DNA of 8,170 nucleotides, from positions 1 through 8,170 of the forward strand of contig CAZXTR010000037.1 of NCBI GenBank assembly GCA_964643615.1, read 5' to 3'. Positions 1-5,169 of this stretch are shown one piece after another. Within the stretch, counting starts at the first letter, position 1; each line of letters starts with the position of its first letter. The notes below the pieces were generated by a model, which saw only the letters and a list, made by a program, of their open reading frames with translations, was not told the DNA's origin and ran no database searches. A program made the translations under genes and the position numbers. Origin of the DNA: CAZXTR01 sp964643615 (GTDB lineage: Bacteria > Pseudomonadota > Alphaproteobacteria > CAAHEQ01 > UBA3637).

Positions 1-1
1 T

Positions 2-439
2 TTAACGAAAGGCTTGGCTCGAGATGAAAAAGGTCAATTGACAATTGATGGAAGGAATATGTTGAATGAAAACAAATCCAAAGAAGAATGGGCGTTGAAA
101 CAAGCAGGTGTTTTCGAAGATATTAAAGCCTCTGGTATGAAGGATTTAAAAGATTCAGAAGAACAAGAAGTTCGCTTGCGCATATTAATGCTTTATCACC
201 CACATTTATTAAAAGGTTTACACCCAGATTTAAAGGAAAGTCAATTCGCGTATTCAAAAAAAGACAGAAATGAATTCAAACGTCGTTTGTTGCGAGAAAA
301 ATGGATTGATATTTATAAACAAGAGCCAAGTAAGGCAGAGTTTCAAACATTAACGAAAAATATTCCTATGGATAAAGAGCCAAATGTAATTTTGAAGGCT
401 TTAAAAATGGGATATGATAAAGTGACAGCGGGGATATAA
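2..439 (+). CDS. Hypothetical protein, 5' end outside the window
   Basis: I do not recognise this protein. The reading frame is open from base 2, and no stop lies upstream of the possible TTG start at 14, so the gene most likely begins outside the window and about 145 C-terminal residues are visible. The visible part is soluble, highly charged (rich in K, E, D) and predicted mostly helical, with no signal peptide, membrane segment or Cys cluster. A segment with HPHLLKGLHPDL followed by a basic helix (KKDRNEFKRRLLREKW) is its most distinctive stretch. It ends in TAA at 437-439, two bases before the next gene's GTG/ATG, so the two are probably co-transcribed and translationally coupled. A shared role with the next gene is inferred from this spacing only; the function is unknown. 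Confidence 0.7.
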   Translation, partial: LTKGLARDEKGQLTIDGRNMLNENKSKEEWALKQAGVFEDIKASGMKDLKDSEEQEVRLRILMLYHPHLLKGLHPDLKESQFAYSKKDRNEFKRRLLREKWIDIYKQEPSKAEFQTLTKNIPMDKEPNVILKALKMGYDKVTAGI

Positions 440-444
440 TAGTG

Positions 445-819
445 ATGGAATTTAGCATAAAGAAGACTGCGAAATCAAAGAGTGAACTACCGAAAGAGGA
501 GAGGAAAGTTACTTTAGTTGATAATGTGTCACCGAAAGAGGTCGCTTCAAAAGAGATTGAAGGAAGAACAGTGTATGAAATGAAAAAACGTCCACAGGAT
601 GTTTCTGTTTCACTGTTAAAGTTGCAGGAAATTTTAGGGGCACATGGAGATGTTGCATCTTTTAAGAAAGAAGGGGCAAAAGTGTTACGTGAGGCGGCCG
701 CTTTATCGAGACAAGAATCCGAGTATCAGACGTTATCTTTGGCGCTAGAACGCATAAAAAGTCCAACACAACGCGAAACCTCTTTTGTATCGATGAACAG
801 GGATGTGAACTCGCTCTAA
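445..819 (+). CDS. Hypothetical small charged protein
   Basis: This is an unrecognised protein of 124 residues. I chose ATG at 445; GTG at 442 is immediately before it and would add one residue. A purine-rich GCGGGGA about ten bases upstream, inside the end of the preceding gene, can serve as ribosome binding site. The N-terminal third is Lys/Glu/Ser-rich and looks disordered. Residues of roughly 50 to 110 look helical, including LLKLQEILGAHGDVASFKKE and a following Ala/Glu/Arg-rich helix. There is no signal peptide, membrane helix or known motif. The gene follows the upstream one by only a few bases and ends directly before a strong terminator, so it is the last gene of a left-hand operon that extends outside the window. 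Such small charged proteins are often adaptors or structural parts, but nothing here identifies it. Confidence 0.7.
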   Translation: MEFSIKKTAKSKSELPKEERKVTLVDNVSPKEVASKEIEGRTVYEMKKRPQDVSVSLLKLQEILGAHGDVASFKKEGAKVLREAAALSRQESEYQTLSLALERIKSPTQRETSFVSMNRDVNSL

Positions 820-824
820 TTTGG

Positions 825-852
825 AAAAAGGAGAAATTTTTCTCCTTTTTTT
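825..852 (+). terminator. Rho-independent terminator after the left-hand gene pair
   Basis: Five bases after the TAA at 817-819, an inverted repeat pairs AAAAAGGAGAA (825-835) with TTCTCCTTTTT (840-850) around a four-base loop, followed by more T. The GGAG/CTCC core and the T-run of seven (846-852) are typical of intrinsic termination. The A-tract on the left means it could also act weakly from the other strand, but no gene on that strand needs it. Confidence 0.85.
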
Positions 853-918
853 ATGAATATGCATCTTGTTTTTCATAATAAAAGTTGTATGCTGTTTATA
901 ACTCGTAGCATTGTCAAT

Positions 919-925
919 GAGGGGG
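919..925 (+). promoter_or_regulatory. Ribosome binding site fixing the start at 931
   Basis: GAGGGGG lies five bases before ATG 931. This strong Shine-Dalgarno match decides for this start over the in-frame ATGs at 853 and 859, which sit on the trailing edge of the preceding terminator and have no such site. Confidence 0.7.
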
Positions 926-930
926 ACAAA

Positions 931-2058
931 ATGACGAAGCAAAGGTGTAATCAAATAATGTTAATAGGCTTAATATGGTCAATAGTTTACTTTTCCGTGT
1001 GTGGAGGATTAATTGAGAGCGTCTTTTCATACAGTCCGTTTCATTGGGGGGGTATTTTTAAAAACCCGTTGGGAGATTTCTCTGTTTTATATAAAGCTTT
1101 TATGTATGAAAAATTGTCTATTGATACCTTTAAGGAATTTATTTTTATTTTGATTTTTATTGGTTTTTATCCCGTCTGGATATGGGGGTGGATGCGCCTT
1201 TGTTGTTTTCCATGGACAGATAAATGTTTGTTTTTGTTGCCTAAATTACCGAGCCCGAATAAAAAGATTCAAATAAAACCTAAATTCAGAGAATTAGAAC
1301 GTCCCAGAGAAATGGCTTTAACTGGGTGGAAACCTTACATCGAATTATCTGAACAAATGGTAAATGTTGAGAATCAACAACAAGAAAAAGCGCAAGAAAT
1401 ATCGGAAGAAGATATTTATTCTTTGCAAGGATTTAGTAAAACAAGTGTTGAAGTAATGGATCGTTTGAAGGTAATTGCCCAAGAAAGAGGTTTGGAAATT
1501 TTCGACCATGTAAAGTTGGGTGAATATTTAGTTCCTTTGGTGTTGGCAACAGATACTCAAGCTTTTTTATTCAATTTTTTTGATGAGCCCGACTCTGTCT
1601 GGACATTAAAAGAAAATGTATCTGAAGGGGAGATTCCTCAATGGGAAACGCAAGATGATAAAATAGATTCACCTTTTTATGAAGTTTGCCAAGCAGCAAA
1701 GACTTTAAGTGAACAAGAGCCCGACTCTTTAATTATTCCTATTTTAGTGATGTTGGATGGTGAAATTTCAAATCCAGAAGAATTGCAAAAGGCCCAAGAA
1801 ATAAAAGGAGGGATTGTGTTGCGCGGAAATACGGTCGAAGAATATTTTATTTCACATACCTCTGCCGTGCCGTTGCTTGCAGATAAAGATGAAAATTTTG
1901 ACGAATCTGATGACGAAAAAACAAAAAATCAAGACAATGAGGAAANNNNNNNNNNNNNNNNNNNNNNNNNNNNNNNNNNNNNNNNNNNNNNNNNNNNNNN
2001 NNNNNNNNNNNNNNNNNNNNNNNNNNNNNNNNNNNNNNNNNNNNNGGAAAATGAATAA
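931..2058 (+). CDS. Membrane protein of unknown function, 3' end interrupted by assembly gap
   Basis: I do not recognise this gene. From ATG 931, 338 residues are readable before the N-run at 1946. Residues about 8-30 and 69-90 are hydrophobic and likely form two membrane helices; the second is followed by a Cys/Trp/Lys stretch and a Pro/Lys linker, which suggests a cytoplasmic C-terminal part. Residues about 150-310 look like a mixed alpha/beta soluble domain with strands such as YLVPLVLATDTQAFLFNFF and LIIPILVMLDG. That strand pattern faintly recalls restriction-endonuclease-like (NERD-type) folds, but I see no catalytic residues to support it. The end is a Glu/Asp/Asn/Lys-rich tail that runs into the gap. 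With the arbitrary 100 N the frame stops at 2058; other true gap lengths would give stops at 2054 or 2098. A TATAAC at 897-902 could be a -10 box but has no clear -35. Confidence 0.65.
   Translation: MTKQRCNQIMLIGLIWSIVYFSVCGGLIESVFSYSPFHWGGIFKNPLGDFSVLYKAFMYEKLSIDTFKEFIFILIFIGFYPVWIWGWMRLCCFPWTDKCLFLLPKLPSPNKKIQIKPKFRELERPREMALTGWKPYIELSEQMVNVENQQQEKAQEISEEDIYSLQGFSKTSVEVMDRLKVIAQERGLEIFDHVKLGEYLVPLVLATDTQAFLFNFFDEPDSVWTLKENVSEGEIPQWETQDDKIDSPFYEVCQAAKTLSEQEPDSLIIPILVMLDGEISNPEELQKAQEIKGGIVLRGNTVEEYFISHTSAVPLLADKDENFDESDDEKTKNQDNEEXXXXXXXXXXXXXXXXXXXXXXXXXXXXXXXXXXENE
1946..2045. other. Assembly gap of 100 N
   Basis: Exactly 100 consecutive N, the conventional placeholder for a scaffold gap of unknown size. 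The gap falls inside low-complexity sequence: on the left the codons spell an acidic D/E/N/K tail, and on the right (2046-2098) one frame reads a similar Asn/Lys/Asp-rich stretch ending in KKLF and TAA. The true length, and so the reading frame across it, cannot be known from this sequence. Confidence 0.98.
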
Positions 2059-2101
2059 AAAGGATGAGAATAAAAATATTAACAAAAAGTTATTTTAACT
2101 C

Positions 2102-2130
2102 TTGTCTTTAATAAAAAAACAGGATATACC
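2102..2130 (+). promoter_or_regulatory. Candidate sigma70-type promoter for glgA
   Basis: TTGTCT (2102-2107), 17 bases, then TATACC (2125-2130): four of six matches in each box at ideal spacing, about 35 bases before the glgA ATG. A small inverted repeat, CCTAT TTAG ATAGG (2129-2142), begins in the -10 box and covers the expected transcription start. It has no T-run, so it is not a terminator; it could be an operator or chance. Confidence 0.4.
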
Positions 2131-2165
2131 TATTTAGATAGGATTATAAAAAAGGGAGAGTTTAT

Positions 2166-3641
2166 ATGAATATACTGTTTGTTGGAAGTGAGGCAGCTCC
2201 TTTTGTTAAAACAGGAGGCTTGGGGGATGTAGTCTCTTCTTTGCCAAAGTATCTTCAAAGGGCAGGGGCTCAAGTCAAATTAATTTTGCCTCTTTACTCT
2301 GTGATTGATAGAAATAAATTTGGTTTGAAAAAAATTTTTGATTGTTCTTGTGTCAAAATGGGGAACTGTGAAGAGTTTTATTCTGTACACTACGCAAAAT
2401 CGCCTGCAAACTATGATGTGTACTTTATTGAATTTAATAAATACTTTGACAGACCTTATGATGGCTATGGCAATTTTTGTGGTGTTTATGCGGAGAAGTA
2501 TTCCAGAAAAGATTATGATGATAATGCCTATCGATACGCGTTTTTTTGCAAAGCTGCACTTCAAACGTCAAAAGACTTGGGTTTCCGTCCGGACGTTGTT
2601 CATGTGCACGATTGGCAAACGGCTTTGATGGGTTACTTTTTGAAAAAAAATCATGATCCCTTTTTTGCTGAAACAAAAAGTGTGCTGACGATTCATAATT
2701 TGCCATACCAAGGTATTTATAATGCAGACGTTATTCCATATGCTGGGATTGATTGGCAAGATTTTAATATGAATGCTTTTGAAAACTATGGGCGCATTAA
2801 TTTGCTTAAAGGAGGAATTTTCTTTGCTGATAAAATCACAACAGTTAGTCCGCATTATGCACAAGAAATATTAAGTCCCATTGGTGGTGCAGGGTTGCAT
2901 TGGTTGTTGAATCAAAGAAAGAATGATTTATCGGGCATTCTGAATGGTATAGATTTGGATTTATGGGATCCAAAAAATGACCCACATGTAGCATATCCTT
3001 ATGATTTGAAAAAATTTAAAGAAGGTAAAAAAGAAAATAAAAGAGTGCTGCGCGAAAGATTTGGTTTGAATCAAGATCATTCGCCTGTCTTTTCAATGAC
3101 GATTCGCTTGTCGGAGCAAAAAGGGATTCGTATGTTTACAGAATGCATTGAAGGAATTTTGAAAACAATGCATGCGCAAGTTATTGTCATGGGCGATGGT
3201 GATCCGTGGGCGGAAGATTATTTAAGTAATTTACCGCATCGTTATTCTGGCCAATTTAGCGTTCGGCGCTTCAATGGAGCGACGGAGCATCTTGTGGATG
3301 CTGGTAGTGATTTTACACTTGTCCCTTCAATTTATGAACCGTGCGGATTAAAACAAATGTACAGTCAGCTGTATGGTACTTTGCCGATTGTTCGTTCGAC
3401 GGGTGGTTTGGCGGATACTGTAGAAAATTATGATGAATCGGTAGGGGGTGGAACAGGTTTTAAATTTTATGATATTTCTGCGAAGGCGCTTTACGATACA
3501 ATTGGTTGGGCAAATTCGACTTATTACGACAGACCGCATCACATAGATAACATGATAAAAAAAGCAATGAAACAAGATTTTTCATGGAATAAATCGGCAA
3601 CACAATATTTGAATTTGTATCAACAAGTGAAAAGCGCATAA
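2166..3641 (+). CDS. glgA: Glycogen synthase, ADP-glucose type (GT5 family)
   Basis: This cytoplasmic enzyme transfers glucose from ADP-glucose to the growing alpha-1,4-glucan of glycogen. It has 491 residues, close to the usual 475-490. The start is ATG 2166, preceded by GGGAGAG at 2154-2160. Family landmarks run in order: KTGGLGDV at 15-22 (Lys15 binds the nucleotide sugar), HVHDWQ near 146-151, TIHNLPYQGIY at 175-185, TVSPHYAQEI at 226-235, NGIDLDLWDP at 260-269, RLSEQKG at 314-320, and EPCGLKQMYS at 391-400 followed by STGGLADTV. Arg314, Lys319, Glu391 and Cys393 match E. coli Arg300, Lys305, Glu377 and Cys379, so the enzyme should be active. The N-terminal half is the starch-synthase catalytic domain and the C-terminal half the GT1-like Rossmann domain. 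No glgB, glgC or glgP is in the window. Its stop codon overlaps the start of a decayed gene. Confidence 0.97.
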   Translation: MNILFVGSEAAPFVKTGGLGDVVSSLPKYLQRAGAQVKLILPLYSVIDRNKFGLKKIFDCSCVKMGNCEEFYSVHYAKSPANYDVYFIEFNKYFDRPYDGYGNFCGVYAEKYSRKDYDDNAYRYAFFCKAALQTSKDLGFRPDVVHVHDWQTALMGYFLKKNHDPFFAETKSVLTIHNLPYQGIYNADVIPYAGIDWQDFNMNAFENYGRINLLKGGIFFADKITTVSPHYAQEILSPIGGAGLHWLLNQRKNDLSGILNGIDLDLWDPKNDPHVAYPYDLKKFKEGKKENKRVLRERFGLNQDHSPVFSMTIRLSEQKGIRMFTECIEGILKTMHAQVIVMGDGDPWAEDYLSNLPHRYSGQFSVRRFNGATEHLVDAGSDFTLVPSIYEPCGLKQMYSQLYGTLPIVRSTGGLADTVENYDESVGGGTGFKFYDISAKALYDTIGWANSTYYDRPHHIDNMIKKAMKQDFSWNKSATQYLNLYQQVKSA

Positions 3642-3790
3642 TACGCAAAATAAAAGTCGCTATTGTTGGTTGGAAAAACATTGGTCGTTTTTGTCGAAAT
3701 GTTTTGAAGATAATTCCGGATATGGATTTGATAAGAGTAGTTTGGCATTCGGAAACTTCGATGTGTTTGCATTTATTGAAATCTTTTTGA
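3641..3790 (+). pseudogene. Remnant of a meso-diaminopimelate dehydrogenase-like gene (N-terminal part)
   Basis: The frame beginning at 3641 reads IRKIKVAIVGWKNIGRF and, after a short helix, IIPDMDLIRVV, then stops at TGA 3788-3790 after 49 codons. The pattern matches my recollection of the N-terminus of meso-DAP dehydrogenase (Ddh): KVAIVGYGNIGR, a helix, PDMEL, VVRR. That is the Rossmann nucleotide-binding beta-alpha-beta unit of an enzyme that aminates tetrahydrodipicolinate to meso-DAP in the lysine and peptidoglycan pathway. Signs of decay are ATA where ATG would be expected, Lys replacing the second Gly of GxGxxG, WH where RR is usual (each one transition away), and loss of nearly all of the roughly 300-residue protein. 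Another frame stays open to 3837 (GNFDVFAF...LLSDRLKGY) and might hold a C-terminal scrap, which is very weak. The would-be start overlaps the glgA stop, so the intact ancestor was probably co-translated with glgA. The family assignment comes from this short stretch only. Confidence 0.6.
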
Positions 3791-3833
3791 TTGATTTTTT
3801 GCTAGGTTTATTGTCGGATAGATTAAAAGGATA

Positions 3834-4295
3834 TTAATCTCTGTGATAAGGGTGACCTTTGATAATACACGATGAACGAAAAATTTGTTCAGCTAAAACG
3901 ATTCTTATCAACATGTGAGGCATTGTTATTTTACCTAAAGACAAAAGTAAAGTTGCTTTCCTTTTTAAAGATTCAGTGTGTCCATTGGCTCCTCCGATAC
4001 AAAAAATGATATTCTGTACCCCGGCATTTTGCCATAGAGAAAATTGATGGGCAAGTTCACGGGAAGTCAATTCTTTTCCCTTTTCATCTAAAACAACAGC
4101 AATCGAGTTATTGGTAAGTGACGTTTCCAATAAAGCGCTTTCGGCTTTTTTTAGTTCTTGCGCCGATAATTTTCTTTTCTCTTCAAATTCTTGAATGGTT
4201 ACAGACCATTGGCATTGTTTTAAATAACGCAATATAATTTGAAATTCTGAGCTTTCTTTTTTCATTTTACCAATACAAGAAATGACAATGCGCAT
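3834..4295 (-). CDS. rlmH: 23S rRNA (pseudouridine-1915-N3)-methyltransferase
   Basis: RlmH is a SPOUT-class methyltransferase that uses S-adenosylmethionine to methylate N3 of pseudouridine 1915 in helix 69 of 23S rRNA, acting on assembled 70S ribosomes. The product has 153 residues against about 155 in the family. Landmarks are VVLDEKGKELTSRELA at 67-82, FCIGGANGHTE at 98-108 (the Gly-rich SAM-binding loop), LSLGKITMPHMLIR at 118-131, LAEQIFR at 134-140, and the C-terminal GHPYHRD, whose Tyr-His-Arg is diagnostic. The C-terminal wording is closest to alphaproteobacterial versions. I chose ATG 4295 rather than the in-frame upstream start at 4328 because AAAGGAG (4304-4310) sits eight bases before it and the protein then starts MRIVISCIGK, as in the family. 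The gene is divergent from pgpA and convergent with glgA; rsfS, a common neighbour elsewhere, is not beside it. Confidence 0.96.
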   Translation of the reverse strand: MRIVISCIGKMKKESSEFQIILRYLKQCQWSVTIQEFEEKRKLSAQELKKAESALLETSLTNNSIAVVLDEKGKELTSRELAHQFSLWQNAGVQNIIFCIGGANGHTESLKRKATLLLSLGKITMPHMLIRIVLAEQIFRSSCIIKGHPYHRD

Positions 4296-4303
4296 AACGA
4301 TTA

Positions 4304-4310
4304 CTCCTTT
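4304..4310 (-). promoter_or_regulatory. Ribosome binding site fixing the rlmH start
   Basis: On the minus strand AAAGGAG lies eight bases before ATG 4295. This near-perfect Shine-Dalgarno sequence rules out the longer in-frame start at 4328. Confidence 0.8.
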
Positions 4311-4316
4311 AAAAAT

Positions 4317-4345
4317 AGAATAACGCAAAATAAAAAACTTGTATA
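4317..4345 (-). promoter_or_regulatory. Weak candidate promoter for rlmH
   Basis: On the minus strand TATACA (4345-4340) and TATTCT (4322-4317) are 17 bases apart, with four of six matches in each box. The upstream box overlaps the -35 box of the opposing pgpA promoter, so the two would compete for polymerase. In DNA this AT-rich such matches arise often by chance. Confidence 0.25.
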
Positions 4346-4367
4346 TTTTATATTCTGTTCATATAAT
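4339..4367 (+). promoter_or_regulatory. Near-consensus sigma70 promoter of pgpA, placing transcription start at the ATG
   Basis: TTGTAT (4339-4344), exactly 17 bases, then a perfect TATAAT (4362-4367). The expected start site, seven or eight bases after the -10 box, is 4374-4375, and 4375 is the A of the pgpA start codon. No Shine-Dalgarno-like purine run precedes the ATG. The message is therefore predicted to be leaderless. Confidence 0.7.
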
Positions 4368-4374
4368 ATTTTCT

Positions 4375-4854
4375 ATGAAAAAGAAGAATAACTTATACAA
4401 AAAATGGTCTTTTATCTTTGCGACATGGTTCAGTTTGGGTAAAAGTTCTTTTATGCCAGGAACTGTTGGATCTTTTGCTGCGTTGCCCCTTTGTTGGTTA
4501 ATGATTTACATTGGTGGGACTGTTGCACTTTTAACAATGGTTCTTTTTATTTTTGTATTAGGGACTGTTTCGACAAAGGAAGTTTTGAAACACTCAAAGC
4601 ACGACCCTTCGTTTGTTGTTATAGACGAAGTTGTTGGACAAATGTTGGCGTTCAGTTTGATTTCTTCAAGTATGCCAAATTTAGGTTTTTTTTTGTGTGC
4701 ATTTTTTGTTTTTCGTTTTTTTGATATTACCAAAATTTGGCCGGCGAATTATTTCGATAGGCAAATAAAAAATTCGTATGGCGTTATGTTGGATGATGTT
4801 GTTGCCGGTATTTATTCGGCGCTTGTCTTATATTTAATTGATTTTTATCTATAG
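4375..4854 (+). CDS. pgpA: Phosphatidylglycerophosphatase A
   Basis: PgpA is an inner-membrane phosphatase that removes the phosphate from phosphatidylglycerophosphate to give phosphatidylglycerol, the last step of that branch of phospholipid synthesis. From ATG 4375 it has 159 residues, normal for the family. Conserved parts are GKSSFMPGTVGS at 22-33, the acidic HDPSFVVIDEVVGQ at 76-89 (Asp77, Asp84, Glu85 are likely Mg2+ and catalytic residues), FRFFDITKIWP at 113-123 and the C-terminal LDDVVAG at 139-145. Hydrophobic segments near 35-65, 90-115 and 142-158 fit a small multi-span protein. An in-frame TTG at 4339 would add 12 residues, but it lies inside the -35 box of the promoter, so it is unlikely to be transcribed from that promoter. 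There is no ribosome binding site before 4375, consistent with leaderless translation. The gene is followed after 12 bases by the FTR-like gene and likely co-transcribed with it. Confidence 0.95.
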   Translation: MKKKNNLYKKWSFIFATWFSLGKSSFMPGTVGSFAALPLCWLMIYIGGTVALLTMVLFIFVLGTVSTKEVLKHSKHDPSFVVIDEVVGQMLAFSLISSSMPNLGFFLCAFFVFRFFDITKIWPANYFDRQIKNSYGVMLDDVVAGIYSALVLYLIDFYL

Positions 4855-4866
4855 AAAGGAAAAAAA

Positions 4867-5115
4867 ATGACAGAAGAGGAATTTAAACAAAATAATAACG
4901 CACATTTTAAACATATTTGCGAAATGTATGCGCAAACCAAAGGATATAAATTATCCGATTTTTCTGAGAAAATTATTAATCGGTGTTTGAATGTATGCGA
5001 AGGAAAGTGCCCTTGCGATATGTCTAGAGGATTTTGCCCGTGTAAAGAACACGAACAAGAAGTAACACAAATGGGACATTGCCATTGTAATTTATTTTTG
5101 AAAAAAGAAGACTAG
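4867..5115 (+). CDS. Small ferredoxin-thioredoxin reductase catalytic chain-like Fe-S protein
   Basis: This is an 82-residue cytoplasmic protein with nine cysteines. The ATG at 4867 is preceded by AGAAAGGA. The C-terminal half carries C48-P-C50, C57-P-C59 and C72-H-C74, ending HCHCNLF, the signature order CPC, CPC, CHC of the catalytic subunit of ferredoxin-thioredoxin reductase. In that family four of these Cys bind a [4Fe-4S] cluster and two form the disulfide that reduces thioredoxin. The spacing here is X6 then X12, not the X16 then X8 of cyanobacterial enzymes; the second spacing resembles my recollection of archaeal and bacterial relatives, but the first is unusually short. Extra Cys at 18, 40 and 44 (C40-x3-C44-x3-C48) could supply other ligands. 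No FTR variable chain, ferredoxin or thioredoxin gene is in view. It follows pgpA by 12 bases. Family membership is likely; redox activity on thioredoxin is inference. Confidence 0.75.
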   Translation: MTEEEFKQNNNAHFKHICEMYAQTKGYKLSDFSEKIINRCLNVCEGKCPCDMSRGFCPCKEHEQEVTQMGHCHCNLFLKKED

Positions 5116-5134
5116 CTGAACGCTTTTCCAAATA

Positions 5135-5164
5135 AAAAAAGAGTCTTTTTCAAGACTCTTTTTT
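5135..5164. terminator. Bidirectional intrinsic terminator between convergent genes
   Basis: GAGTCTT (5141-5147) pairs with AAGACTC (5152-5158) around a four-base loop; the stem is extended by an A-tract on the left and a T-tract on the right (5135-5140 with 5159-5164). The flanking runs give a T-run after the hairpin on each strand, so it can end both the pgpA/FTR-like transcript on the plus strand and the Sel1-repeat transcript on the minus strand. It lies 19 bases after the plus-strand stop at 5115 and 5 bases after the minus-strand stop at 5170. Confidence 0.9.
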
Positions 5165-5169
5165 GTGAT

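Noticed and set aside
435..440. Perfect TATAAT just before the second gene
   Set aside because: There is no -35-like sequence at 16-18 bases upstream, and it covers the stop codon of the preceding gene; chance in AT-rich coding DNA.
690..700. GC-rich GCGGCCGC site within the second gene
   Set aside because: It encodes Ala residues within a helix-like stretch and is a chance restriction-type sequence, not a sign of foreign DNA.
1585..1728. 12-base repeat GAGCCCGACTCT occurring twice within the gene at 931
   Set aside because: Both copies encode EPDS in the same frame and the surroundings differ; no sign of a duplicated domain.
1852..2085. Reading frames spanning the N-run on both strands other than that of the gene at 931
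   Set aside because: They are held open only by undetermined bases and low-complexity sequence; no start signals or protein-like features.
2280..2864. Open frames on the minus strand and in another plus frame inside glgA
   Set aside because: Shadows of a confidently identified gene; their translations show no family features.
3643..4335. 13-base direct repeat ACGCAAAATAAAA at 3643-3655 and 4323-4335 flanking rlmH
   Set aside because: A repeat this short and A-rich is expected by chance in 8 kb of AT-rich DNA; no target duplication, terminal inverted repeats or transposase.
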